From NCBI GenBank assembly GCA_002327845.1, contig DCUP01000006.1, positions 1 through 64,000 on the forward strand: a stretch of DNA of 64,000 bases. Direction: 5' to 3'. The DNA is from Patescibacteria group bacterium UBA2211. GTDB lineage: Bacteria > Patescibacteriota > Minisyncoccia > Minisyncoccales > Minisyncoccaceae. The notes under the pieces are model-generated. The model was not told the DNA's origin. It ran no database searches and saw only the letters and a list, made by a program, of their open reading frames with translations. Of this stretch, positions 14,947 through 23,875 are shown in pieces (positions within the stretch are counted from its first letter, which is position 1; every line of letters starts with the position of its first letter). Made by a program: the position numbers and the translations under genes.

Positions 14947-16665
14947 ATGTCTAATCTAAGAATAAACATCGTAATAGTCATTGTCTTTTTAATAGGAGGG
15001 ATAGTTTTATCCCGCTTATTTTATTTACAAATAGACCAAGGAGAATATTACAAAGCTATGGCTCAAGGACAACAAACCTCTTTGTCTGAAACTCAAGGAG
15101 AAAGGGGAGAGGTAACTTTCAAAAATGGAGAAATGCTGGCTATGACAGAAAAAGAACCATATCTTTTTGTTTCTCCAGAAGAAATAAAAGAAAAAGAATT
15201 TACTGCTCAGGTATTGGCAGAAAAAACAGGAAAAAACCCTGATGCTCTTTTGGTTTCAATGAGCAAGGAAGGAAGTTTCTATGAAATAGTAGAAAAAAAT
15301 ATAGATAAGGCTAAGGCCAAAGAAATATCTGAATTGGGTTTAGATGGAGTTCATATTGGATACAAAACTAAAAGATATTATCCTCAAGAAGAAACTGCCT
15401 CTCAAATTATAGGATTCATTAATCAAGAAGAACTAGGCCAATATGGATTAGAAAGCTATTATGATGAACAAATAAAAGGAGAAACTGCCATGTCAAAGAC
15501 AGAAAAAAATCCTTGGAGTTTTCTTTTTAAGCTTTCTGAAAAAGAATCTCTTAATGGAGTTTCTTTAGGATTAACTATTGATTATAATATTCAGTATGAA
15601 GCTGAAAAATTATTAAACAATGGTGTTGAAAAATATGACACTGAAGGAGGTGAAATCATTGTTATGGATCCAAATACTGGAGCAATTGTTGCTATGGCTC
15701 AAAATCCTAATTTCAATCCCAATAGTTATGAAAAAGCAACAATGGAATCTTTTCAAAATTCTTGCATTCAAAAATTGTTTGAACCGGGTTCTATTTTTAA
15801 ACCAATAACTATGGCTATGGCTATTAATGAAAAAGTTGTAACCCCTGAAACTGTTTTCAATGATAATTTAGGATATGGTTTATATGGAAGATATAAAGTA
15901 TACAATCTTTCGCAAAAAGCCTGGGGAAATGTAACTATGACTGAAATTCTACAAAACTCTATTAATACCGGAGTAATGTATATTGAAAGTCTAATAGGAA
16001 ATAATAAGTTCTATAATTATTTGAAATCATTTGGATTTTTTGAAAACACTGGCATTGATTTGAGCGGAGAGATATCTTCAAAAAACAACCAATTATCAGA
16101 AGCATTAAAAAATAATAATCCAAACAATACTAGTTTTCCGAATAGTTCTTTTGGGCAGGGAATAGGAATAACTCCTTTGCAAATGATCACAGCTTTTTCT
16201 GCTGCTATTAATGGAGGAACACTGTATAAACCGTATGTCGTTGAAACAATAACCACGGCTAATGGAATAACAAAAATAGAACCAACGATTTTAAAAGAAA
16301 ATATTGTTTCACTAGAAACCAGCACAACCTTAAAAACCATGCTTACCAATGTAGTCGAGAAGGGATTTGGACATTTAGCTCAGGTTCCTGGTTATTGGAT
16401 TGGGGGAAAAACAGGAACATCTCAAGTTCCTTATACTTCTTTAGGAATAAACAAAGCAGGATATTCAGATCATACCTGGCAAACATTTATGGGTTTTGCT
16501 CCAGCCTTAGATCCTAAATTCATTATCCTTATTAAATTAAACAATCCGACGGCCACAAAAACTTCAGAATATTCAGCAGTACCTATTTTTCACGATTTAG
16601 CAAAATATATATTTGATTATTGGCAAATCCCACCTGAACGTGAAGAAGCAGTCTTGGACAAATAA
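14947..16665 (+). CDS. Class B penicillin-binding protein (FtsI/PBP2-like transpeptidase)
   Basis: 572 residues: a membrane anchor (about 7-27), the PBP dimerisation domain (about 45-190) and the transpeptidase domain (about 215-550). Catalytic motifs are all present: SIFK (SxxK, near 280), SIN (SxN, near 339) and KTG (near 485). Cross-links peptidoglycan in the periplasm or outer membrane face. Its position after mraZ-rsmH-ftsL points to septal FtsI, though some lineages have only one class B PBP for both tasks. No PASTA domain. Confidence 0.9.
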   Translation: MSNLRINIVIVIVFLIGGIVLSRLFYLQIDQGEYYKAMAQGQQTSLSETQGERGEVTFKNGEMLAMTEKEPYLFVSPEEIKEKEFTAQVLAEKTGKNPDALLVSMSKEGSFYEIVEKNIDKAKAKEISELGLDGVHIGYKTKRYYPQEETASQIIGFINQEELGQYGLESYYDEQIKGETAMSKTEKNPWSFLFKLSEKESLNGVSLGLTIDYNIQYEAEKLLNNGVEKYDTEGGEIIVMDPNTGAIVAMAQNPNFNPNSYEKATMESFQNSCIQKLFEPGSIFKPITMAMAINEKVVTPETVFNDNLGYGLYGRYKVYNLSQKAWGNVTMTEILQNSINTGVMYIESLIGNNKFYNYLKSFGFFENTGIDLSGEISSKNNQLSEALKNNNPNNTSFPNSSFGQGIGITPLQMITAFSAAINGGTLYKPYVVETITTANGITKIEPTILKENIVSLETSTTLKTMLTNVVEKGFGHLAQVPGYWIGGKTGTSQVPYTSLGINKAGYSDHTWQTFMGFAPALDPKFIILIKLNNPTATKTSEYSAVPIFHDLAKYIFDYWQIPPEREEAVLDK

Positions 16666-16694
16666 CACTATATATGTTATTTAAATACTGTATT

Positions 16695-16770
16695 GGTCCT
16701 ATCGTCTAGAGGCCTAGGACATTAGATTCTCAATCTAAGAACACCGGTTCGAATCCGGTTAGGACCGCCA
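16695..16770 (+). tRNA. tRNA-Glu (CTC anticodon)
   Basis: Cloverleaf with acceptor GGTCCTA/TAGGACC, anticodon stem TTAGA/TCTAA with loop TTCTCAA (anticodon CTC, reads GAG), T loop TTCGAAT and a genome-encoded CCA. Confidence 0.95.
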
Positions 16771-16851
16771 ATTTTCCCTTATTTTCTATATTACATTCAA
16801 TACTATCTATTGGCCTATTGGCACAAATTTAAAAATTAATCACACTAAATT

Positions 16852-17034
16852 ATGGAACATAAAAAGGCGATTAATGTTTTACTAAAAATAAAAAAGAAAT
16901 ACTCGCTCAACTCAGAAGAGGAAGAAGCAATTTTGATTGCGATAGGAACTCTTGATTGTGGCTCTTTAATTAATAATAGAATAAAAAGGATAATAAAAGC
17001 TAGAAAAGCTAAGCAAGACAAGGATATTCAATGA
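16852..17034 (+). CDS. Hypothetical 60-residue basic protein
   Basis: A small Lys-rich, mostly helical protein with an acidic patch (SEEEEA near 21-26) and a basic C terminus; no family recognised. The TGA stop abuts a strong terminator. Coding status rests on the clean start-to-terminator arrangement only. Confidence 0.5.
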   Translation: MEHKKAINVLLKIKKKYSLNSEEEEAILIAIGTLDCGSLINNRIKRIIKARKAKQDKDIQ

Positions 17035-17055
17035 CCGACTTTTGTCGGTTTTTTG
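17034..17055 (+). terminator. Intrinsic terminator
   Basis: ACCGAC TTTT GTCGGT with T run; the same hairpin as at 501-526. Confidence 0.85.
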
Positions 17056-17095
17056 TTTGTGTTATAATGTTATTAATATTAATAAATAAAAAAAT

Positions 17096-17851
17096 ATGAA
17101 TAAAAATAAAAAAGGTTTTACCCTTATCATAATTACTCTGATAGTTTTGTTTTTAATTGGAATAGTAATAATGATTTGTTATAAACTAATGACGGAACCG
17201 CAAAAAATAGAAACAAATAATTTTGACCACAAAAACTGCTCTTATGTTATTGAAGGAAAAAATATTACATTAAAAAATGGCTATTCAGAAGAGTTGATTC
17301 CTAATTCTAACTCAAAAACTATCACGCAATATTTTGGAAATGAAAAAATGACCGATTTGAATAACGACGGATTAAATGATGTAGTTTTTATCCTTACTCA
17401 AACTATGGGGGGAAGCGGTACTTTTTATTATCTAGCAGTTGCTCTTAGAAATGACGAATGCAAAGGCACTAATGCTATTCTTTTGGGAGATAGAATTGCT
17501 CCTCAGGGCGTAGAAATACGAGATAATAACATTTTCGTAAATTATGCTGACAGAAAAGCAGAAGAAGCAATGACTTCTTCACCTTCTATTGGAATTACTA
17601 AAGAATTCGTATTAAACGGTAACACATTAAAAGATATCACCACGGAAGAAGCTAAAAAAGAACAATCATGTTTGATGTCGGGAGGAACTATTGAATCATC
17701 TATATGTTGCACTTCAACATCTGATTTTCCAAATCTTTGCCTTGTCGGTGCGTGCGGCTGCTCACCAACCAATAGCCATCAAGTAAAAACTTGTATTTGC
17801 GGAGAAGATAAATGTTTTAACGGAGATGAATGTGCTCCTTTAATGCGCTAA
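17096..17851 (+). CDS. Pilin-like anchored protein with Cys-rich C terminus
   Basis: 251 residues. The N terminus KKGFTLIIITL plus a long hydrophobic helix (about 9-30) resembles a type IV prepilin, but the usual Glu at mature position 5 is Ile. The middle has the calcium-loop-like DLNNDGLNDVV (about 86-96) as in FG-GAP repeats. The last 65 residues contain about twelve Cys, suggesting an extracellular disulfide-rich domain. Could be a pseudopilin-like surface protein or simply a signal-anchored one. TATAAT at 17063-17068 is a probable -10. Confidence 0.6.
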   Translation: MNKNKKGFTLIIITLIVLFLIGIVIMICYKLMTEPQKIETNNFDHKNCSYVIEGKNITLKNGYSEELIPNSNSKTITQYFGNEKMTDLNNDGLNDVVFILTQTMGGSGTFYYLAVALRNDECKGTNAILLGDRIAPQGVEIRDNNIFVNYADRKAEEAMTSSPSIGITKEFVLNGNTLKDITTEEAKKEQSCLMSGGTIESSICCTSTSDFPNLCLVGACGCSPTNSHQVKTCICGEDKCFNGDECAPLMR

Positions 17852-17872
17852 TTAATAAAAACTATAATATAA

Positions 17873-18835
17873 ATGACAACTTTAATCTACTTCCTCATCT
17901 TCTTTGCTTCTTGTCTTTCTTTCTACTTATCAGGAGAAATGATAGTTAAAAGTTTGATAAAAATAGCTAAGTTTCTTGGCTGGAAAGAATTCGTAGTTTC
18001 TTTTTTGGTTATGGCTTTAATTGGTTCTTTACCTAACTTGTTTGTTGGTATTTCTTCAGCCTTACATAATATTCCAGAACTATCTTTTGGAGATGTGATT
18101 GGAGGAAACGTAGTAGATATGACTTTAGCTATCGCATTAGCCGCTATTTTTGCTAAAAAAGGAATTCCTGCCAAAAGTAAAACTATTCATACTACACTAT
18201 TATTTACAGTGATTGCAGCTATTTTACCAATGATTCTAATTTGGGACAACAATCTTTCGAGAGTTGACGGAGTTATTATGATTTCCTTTTTCTTTTTATA
18301 CATTATTTGGTTATTCTCTAAAAAAGAAAGATTCACTAAGATATGTGAAGATACTGCTACTCCGACTAAAAGTTTTAAAGCTTCCTTTAGCGGAATATTT
18401 AAGATTCTTTTCAGTTTAATTGTCTTTGCTGCTGCCTCAGAAGGAATAGTTAGATCGGCTCAATATTTTGCTACCACCTTTAATTGGCCCATTATTCTCA
18501 TCGGTTTGTTCATTGTAGGATTAGGAAACTGCGCTCCAGAAATATTCTTTGCTATTTCTTCAGCTAGAAAAAATATGGAATGGATGATTCTGGGAGACTT
18601 AATGGGAACAATTGTTGCTCCAGCCACTCTTGTTTTAGGAATCGTAGCATTGATTAATCCAATATATATAACCGATTTTTCTCCCTTTGCAGTGGCTAGA
18701 ATTTTCTTATTAATAGCAATAATCTTCTTCTTTTTCTTTATCAAAAACGATAGTCAGATAAGCAAGAAAGAAGCTGTCTTTCTACTCTTTGTATACATTG
18801 CCTTCATTCTAGCCGAGGTTTTTATCAGAATATAG
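17873..18835 (+). CDS. Sodium/calcium exchanger family membrane protein
   Basis: 320 residues with about ten membrane helices in two inverted halves. The alpha repeats are visible: GSLPNLFVGISSA with GGNVVDMTLA in the first half (about 51-85), and GLGNCAPEIFFAISSA with GDLMGTIVA in the second (about 218-250). Resembles YrbG-type CaCA antiporters, which exchange cations such as Ca2+ for Na+ or H+; the ion cannot be fixed from sequence. Follows the pilin-like gene by 21 nt. Confidence 0.88.
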   Translation: MTTLIYFLIFFASCLSFYLSGEMIVKSLIKIAKFLGWKEFVVSFLVMALIGSLPNLFVGISSALHNIPELSFGDVIGGNVVDMTLAIALAAIFAKKGIPAKSKTIHTTLLFTVIAAILPMILIWDNNLSRVDGVIMISFFFLYIIWLFSKKERFTKICEDTATPTKSFKASFSGIFKILFSLIVFAAASEGIVRSAQYFATTFNWPIILIGLFIVGLGNCAPEIFFAISSARKNMEWMILGDLMGTIVAPATLVLGIVALINPIYITDFSPFAVARIFLLIAIIFFFFFIKNDSQISKKEAVFLLFVYIAFILAEVFIRI

Positions 18836-18843
18836 GCAGATTA

Positions 18844-18872
18844 TTGACTATCTGACGATAAAATGATATAAA
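18844..18872 (+). promoter_or_regulatory. Promoter of rplU
   Basis: TTGACT (18844-18849), 17 bp, TATAAA (18867-18872). Confidence 0.6.
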
Positions 18873-18899
18873 CAAAAAGTATTAATTAAGCAAAAAAAC

Positions 18900-19211
18900 A
18901 TGTTAGCAGTAATAAAAACAGGAGGAAAACAATACAGAGTTTCCCCAAAAGACAAATTAAAGATAGAAAAACTTGCCGCCGAAGAAGGGGCTGAAATTGT
19001 ATTTGATAATGTTCTTTTAGTTGAAAATGAAAAAGATTTAATTATTGGAGAACCATTAATTAAAGGAGCTACTGTAACTGCTAAAGTTTTAAAACAAGCT
19101 AAAGCTGATAAGGTAATGACTTTCAAGTATAAATCAAAGAAAAGATACAAAGTCAAAAAGGGGCACAGACAGCTCTACACTGAAGTTGAAATCACAGACA
19201 TTAAAAATTAA
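18900..19211 (+). CDS. rplU: Ribosomal protein bL21
   Basis: 103 residues, typical length. MLAVIKTGGKQYRVSPKDKLKIE is the family N terminus and KKRYKVKKGHRQLYTEV the C-terminal rRNA-binding stretch. Usually paired with rpmA (L27); here rpmA lies separately at 42540-42818. Confidence 0.97.
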   Translation: MLAVIKTGGKQYRVSPKDKLKIEKLAAEEGAEIVFDNVLLVENEKDLIIGEPLIKGATVTAKVLKQAKADKVMTFKYKSKKRYKVKKGHRQLYTEVEITDIKN

Positions 19212-19222
19212 TTGAATATTAA

Positions 19223-19256
19223 AAAACCTGTTTCGTTCTGAAGCAGGTTTTTTTAT
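19223..19256 (+). terminator. Intrinsic terminator of rplU
   Basis: AACCTG and CAGGTT stem with an inner extension, then seven T; lies between convergent rplU and dnaB. Confidence 0.8.
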
Positions 19257-19259
19257 TTA

Positions 19260-20636
19260 CTAGTATCCAACGTCTCCCTCAAAAGCATCTCGACCCGTGT
19301 CTATATTTCTAAAACAAGCTCTTTGTTTATCAAAGAATAATTCTACTCTTCCGATAGGCCCATTTCTGTGTTTGGCAATAATAATATCTGCAATTCCTTT
19401 TCTAGGACTTTCTTCTTGATAAACATCTTCACGGTAGATAAATAAAACAACATCGGCATCTTGCTCAATTGAACCCGAGTCTCTTAAGTCTGAAAGTCTA
19501 GGAACCTTGGGTGTTCTTTGTTCGACTGCTCTTGATAGCTGAGATAGGGCTAAAACGGGAATGTTTAATTCTCTGGCTAATCCTTTTAGTTGTCTTGAGA
19601 TTTCTGTAATTTGTTGGACACTATTCATTATTTTATTGTTTGGCTCAATCAATTGTAAGTAATCGACAACAATCAATCCTAATCCATGGCTAGCCTGTAA
19701 TCTTCTGGCCATTGCTCTCATCTGTAAAACACTACAACTAGAAGCATCATCGATAAAGATAGGGGCTTCAGAAAGAGTACCTAGAGCGTGCTGAATACAA
19801 ACAAAATCATTCTGATCTCCGTCACTTGAAAGCATTCCTTGTCTTAACTTCCATGAATCGATATTCGATTCAGAACTAATAAGTCTATCAATTAATTGAT
19901 CCTTGCTCATTTCTAGAGAAAATATACCAACTGGCTTTTTTTCTTTTAACGCAATATTCTTAGCAATATCTAATGCTAAACTTGATTTTCCCATCGATGG
20001 TCTGGCCGCTAAAATAATTAAATCTGAATTCTGCAAACCAGAAAGAAGAGAATCTAAACCATTGAAACCGGTTGATATTCCCCTTAAAGCTCCTTTTTGT
20101 TTTGATATTCTTTCTATTCTTTCAAAAGCTTCCTCTAGATAAGGCTTAATTGGCAAAAATGACTGAGTTAAATTCTTTTGTGTGATGCTAAAAATTCTTC
20201 TTTCGGCTGAATCCAATAGATCATCTGATTCATTCTCTTCTTCATAACCCATTAAAGAAATCTCTGTTCCAGCACTAATTAAGTCTCTTAATATTCTTTT
20301 TTTCTGAACAATCTTTGCGTAAGTCATAACATGGCTGGCTGTTGGAACCGTATTAATCAATTCTGTTAAATAAGCTGTTCCTCCTACGTTTTCTAACTGA
20401 TTTCTTTCTTTTAGCTTTGAAGAAACCGAAATTAAATCGATTGGTTCGCCACGAGTAAACAAGTCTTCAACTACTTGGTAGATATATTGATGATTTCTTT
20501 TATAGAAGTCTTCCGAGTGTAAAATATCAGCAACTTTAGTGATTGCTTCCTTATCCAACATTAAAGAGCCTAAAAGGCTTTTTTCTGCTTCAATATCCTG
20601 AGGCGGTACTTTAATATTTGTATTTTCACTACTCAT
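19260..20636 (-). CDS. dnaB: Replicative DNA helicase DnaB
   Basis: 458 residues from ATG 20636; the frame upstream is extended but MSSENTNIKVPPQ fits the family start. The N-terminal DnaB domain (about 10-115) is followed by the RecA-like helicase domain with Walker A ARPSMGKSS (near 205-213), Walker B VVDYLQL and the arginine-finger region QDADVVLFIYRED. It is the hexameric fork helicase. Divergent from the glycosyltransferase gene, 38 nt away. Confidence 0.96.
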   Translation of the reverse strand: MSSENTNIKVPPQDIEAEKSLLGSLMLDKEAITKVADILHSEDFYKRNHQYIYQVVEDLFTRGEPIDLISVSSKLKERNQLENVGGTAYLTELINTVPTASHVMTYAKIVQKKRILRDLISAGTEISLMGYEEENESDDLLDSAERRIFSITQKNLTQSFLPIKPYLEEAFERIERISKQKGALRGISTGFNGLDSLLSGLQNSDLIILAARPSMGKSSLALDIAKNIALKEKKPVGIFSLEMSKDQLIDRLISSESNIDSWKLRQGMLSSDGDQNDFVCIQHALGTLSEAPIFIDDASSCSVLQMRAMARRLQASHGLGLIVVDYLQLIEPNNKIMNSVQQITEISRQLKGLARELNIPVLALSQLSRAVEQRTPKVPRLSDLRDSGSIEQDADVVLFIYREDVYQEESPRKGIADIIIAKHRNGPIGRVELFFDKQRACFRNIDTGRDAFEGDVGY

Positions 20637-20674
20637 TAAGTATAATGTAGCAAACAACAAATTAAACGTCAATT

Positions 20675-21784
20675 ATGAAAATAGGCTTTATTTCTTTCCA
20701 TTCCTTCAGCAATCCAGGAGGGGTCAAAAATCATATTTTAGGACTATCTAAAGAATTTGAGAAAAGGGGAATAGAAACTAAGATAATCGTGCCCAGAAGA
20801 AAACTCAAAGAAAATTATGGTAAAAATGTTATTCTTTTGGGAACATCAATCCCTTTAAATATTGCAGGAACGCAAGGAGATTTAGTTTGTAATTTTAATC
20901 CTTTATCTATTAAAAGAATGCTTAATAAAGAAAAGTTTGATATTTTGCATTTCCATAATTTTATCATTCCTTCGGCCTCACAAATATTAGAAAGATCCGA
21001 CGCAACCAATATTATTACTTTTCACGCTAATACTGAAGCAGCACCAATCGTGAGCACGATGATAAATAATTTAAGCGGATTAATCAATCACAAAGTAAGA
21101 GGTGTTATCGGAGTAGCTTCTTTTAATCTCGAACCTTTTAAAAAATTCAATGGACTAAAAAGAGTAATTCCCAATGGTATCGATTTAAATGAATTCAATC
21201 CAAAAATTAAAAGATTAGATAAATTCGATAATAGTAAAATTAATATTCTATTCTTAGGAAGAATTGAAGAAAGAAAGGGATTAATATATTTACTCATGGC
21301 TTATAAAATCCTGCAAGAAAGATATAACAACCTAAGGTTAATAATCGTTGGTGATGGTCCGCTCAAAGAAGAGTGTGAAGAATATACTAAAGAAAATAAT
21401 CTTAAAGAGGTTTATTGGGAAGGAACCCAGAGTGGAGATATCGTTCCTCAATATTTTTCAACCTGTGATATCTATTGTAGTCCAGCAATATTCGGAGAAA
21501 GCTTTGGCATTGTTTTATTAGAAGCAATGGCTCTAGGAAAACCAGTTTGCGGTTTTAGTAATATGGGATATAAAGAATTACTTCAAAACACAAAAGGAGA
21601 AGATTTCTTAGCTGAACCAAAAAATGAAATTGATTTATCAAAAAAATTAGAAAAATTGATTGACAATGAGAAATTAAGAAAAGAATTGGGGGAGTGGGGA
21701 CTAAAAGAAGTTCAAAAATATTCTTGGGAAAGAGTAGCTGATAAGGTTTTAGATTTTTATAAAGAATGTGAGGAGCAAAATTAA
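20675..21784 (+). CDS. GT4-family glycosyltransferase
   Basis: 369 residues with the GT-B fold: GGVKNHI near the N terminus (about 15-21), the second Rossmann start LFLGRIEERKGL (about 194-205) and the family EX7E motif in GESFGIVLLEA (near 272-282). Members add sugars from nucleotide donors to lipids (PimA-like) or polysaccharides. Acceptor unknown; envelope glycolipid or capsule synthesis is likely. Confidence 0.88.
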   Translation: MKIGFISFHSFSNPGGVKNHILGLSKEFEKRGIETKIIVPRRKLKENYGKNVILLGTSIPLNIAGTQGDLVCNFNPLSIKRMLNKEKFDILHFHNFIIPSASQILERSDATNIITFHANTEAAPIVSTMINNLSGLINHKVRGVIGVASFNLEPFKKFNGLKRVIPNGIDLNEFNPKIKRLDKFDNSKINILFLGRIEERKGLIYLLMAYKILQERYNNLRLIIVGDGPLKEECEEYTKENNLKEVYWEGTQSGDIVPQYFSTCDIYCSPAIFGESFGIVLLEAMALGKPVCGFSNMGYKELLQNTKGEDFLAEPKNEIDLSKKLEKLIDNEKLRKELGEWGLKEVQKYSWERVADKVLDFYKECEEQN

Positions 21785-21824
21785 AATTTTAAATTTATTT
21801 TTATTAAAAAATCTAATAACCTTC

Positions 21825-21854
21825 TTGACGTCTTTTATTATTTAAAGATATAAT
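21825..21854 (+). promoter_or_regulatory. Promoter of the MliC-like gene
   Basis: TTGACG (21825-21830), 18 bp, TATAAT (21849-21854). Confidence 0.6.
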
Positions 21855-21883
21855 AAAAACATAAATTAAAAAATAATAAAAAT

Positions 21884-22333
21884 ATGGCAACAACAAAAAA
21901 AAGTTCGAAGTTGAATATGAAGATAGAGTGGAAAAAAGTTACTTGGTATTCAATAACAATTGCCGTAATTTTATACATCAGTATTTTTTATCTTGGTTTT
22001 TGTTTTGGTGAAAAAATGACTGAACTAAAAATGACTATCAAACAAATACCCACTAGTACAGTTATAAAAAAACCTACCAATACAACAACTATTACGGCAG
22101 CAACTTTTAATTGTAAAGACGATAAAATTATTAATGCTATCTTTTTTGACGATAAGGTAGAATTAAATTTAAGCGATGGTAGTAGTTTATTACTTTTACA
22201 AACCATATCTGCCTCTGGAGCACGCTACACAAATACAGGCGAATCTTTTGTGTTCTGGAATAAAGGCGATACAGCTTTTCTACAACAAGGAAAAAATAGC
22301 ATATATGAAGACTGCGTAATCGCTAAAGAATAA
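21884..22333 (+). CDS. Anchored MliC-like lysozyme inhibitor
   Basis: 149 residues. A basic N terminus and a membrane helix (about 23-44) anchor it outward, a Thr-rich linker follows, and residues about 75-147 match the MliC fold: FNCKDDK, a beta-rich core, the signature SASGARY (near 109-115), then the Phe-Trp and Lys-Gly-Asp pattern and a closing Cys that should pair with the first. MliC proteins block C-type lysozymes by inserting the SxxGxY loop into the active site. The anchor is a helix instead of the usual lipobox. Confidence 0.8.
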   Translation: MATTKKSSKLNMKIEWKKVTWYSITIAVILYISIFYLGFCFGEKMTELKMTIKQIPTSTVIKKPTNTTTITAATFNCKDDKIINAIFFDDKVELNLSDGSSLLLLQTISASGARYTNTGESFVFWNKGDTAFLQQGKNSIYEDCVIAKE

Positions 22334-22365
22334 TTCAACAAAGTTAAATAATCTTTTCTTTATTT

Positions 22366-22396
22366 AAAAACCCTGCATCTTGCAGGGCTTTTATTA
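22366..22396. terminator. Terminator between convergent MliC-like gene and cysS
   Basis: CCCTGCA TCT TGCAGGG with A and T runs on either side, so it may serve both directions. Confidence 0.8.
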
Positions 22397-23845
22397 TTTC
22401 TTTTTAATTATTGTTTTCTCTCCTGAGTCTTCAACTTGCCATCCTTTTTTATCTATTTCTTTTCTTGCCTCATCAGCCTTATCCCATTCTTTATTCTTCC
22501 TAGTTTCATTTCTTATTTCAATAAGTTTCATTATGTCGTCAGGAATAATACTAATATCACTGGTCCAAACAGGAACACCATCTTTCTCGGTTTTAATAAT
22601 ATATTTTGATTCAGAAATATCTTCTGATTTAACTGAAGATAATTTTAGTCCAAAAATATTATCAAAATTAATTAATAAATCGTATTTTTCTGAATCAGTA
22701 ACATCATTATCTTTTATCATATCCCAAGTTAAAGCTAGGGCAGAAGGAATATTCAAATCATCATTAATAAATTCAAGAAATTTACCTTGATATTCTTCAT
22801 ATTTATTCGAATGTTTTATTTTATTACTCCTTGATAATTCAACTGTTTTTTCGTAAAGCTTATTTAAACTAGTTTCAGCAAATTCAAGACTTTCATCGCT
22901 AAAAACAAGTTTGCTTCTATAGTGAGTATTTAAGCAAAGATAACGATAGGCAAGGGGACTGATGCCTTTTTCTTTTAACGTACTAAGAGTAACAATATTA
23001 CCAGAAGACTTAGACATTTTTCCATCTTTCAAATTAAGAAATTCTCCATGCATCCAATAATTAGCCATTGGTTTATTGTATACTGCTTCAGTCTGAGCAA
23101 TTTCATTTGTGTGATGAATAAAAACATGATCAATTCCTCCACAATGAATATCAAAAGGTATTCCTAGATTGTTCACACTCATAACTACACATTCAGTATG
23201 CCAACCAGGGAAACCAACTCCCCAAGGAGATTCCCATTCCATTTGTCTCTTTTCATTTTTAGGACTAAATTTCCATAAAGCAAAATCTGCTTTATTTTTT
23301 TTCTCCGTTACTTCTTCGATTCTTCCTTTCATTTCCTTTCTCTCATTTTCTCCCCAAAGTCTTCCGTATTTTTCTAATTTTGAAGTATCAAAATATACTC
23401 CATCTTTTATAGTATAGGTAAATCCTTTCTTTTCCATTTCTTTGATTAAATCTATTTGTTCTTGAATAGTATCTGTGGCTCTTACCCAAATAGTTGGATC
23501 AATAACGTTTAAAGATTTTAAATCTTTTTTAAAAAAATCTGAGTAGAATTGAGCAATCTCCCAAACTGTTTTCCTTTCTTTCTTGGCACCTTTTTCTAAT
23601 TTATCTTCTCCTGAATCAGAATCAGAAGTTAAGTGTCCGACATCAGTTAAGTTCATCACATGCTTAACTTTGTATCCGTTATACATTAAAACTCTCTTTA
23701 AAAAATCTTCAAAAAGATAAGTTCTCATATTTCCGATATGAGCAAACCAATAAACAGTTGGCCCACAAGTATATATTCCAACCTCTTTGTCTTTAATCGG
23801 TTTAAATTCTTCTTTCTTTTTAGTTAGGGTATTATATAGTTTCAT
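22394..23845 (-). CDS. cysS: Cysteinyl-tRNA synthetase
   Basis: 483 residues, typical. Charges tRNA-Cys. Zinc ligand Cys27 in TCGPTVY, the HIGH motif as HIGN (36-39), and KMSKS (near 265). Second gene of the leftward operon, 30 nt after cysK, so supply of cysteine and its use in charging are controlled together by the leader attenuator at 24740-24848. Confidence 0.97.
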   Translation of the reverse strand: MKLYNTLTKKKEEFKPIKDKEVGIYTCGPTVYWFAHIGNMRTYLFEDFLKRVLMYNGYKVKHVMNLTDVGHLTSDSDSGEDKLEKGAKKERKTVWEIAQFYSDFFKKDLKSLNVIDPTIWVRATDTIQEQIDLIKEMEKKGFTYTIKDGVYFDTSKLEKYGRLWGENERKEMKGRIEEVTEKKNKADFALWKFSPKNEKRQMEWESPWGVGFPGWHTECVVMSVNNLGIPFDIHCGGIDHVFIHHTNEIAQTEAVYNKPMANYWMHGEFLNLKDGKMSKSSGNIVTLSTLKEKGISPLAYRYLCLNTHYRSKLVFSDESLEFAETSLNKLYEKTVELSRSNKIKHSNKYEEYQGKFLEFINDDLNIPSALALTWDMIKDNDVTDSEKYDLLINFDNIFGLKLSSVKSEDISESKYIIKTEKDGVPVWTSDISIIPDDIMKLIEIRNETRKNKEWDKADEARKEIDKKGWQVEDSGEKTIIKKK

Positions 23846-23875
23846 ATTTCTATTATATCTTAATCTTTTCCATAT

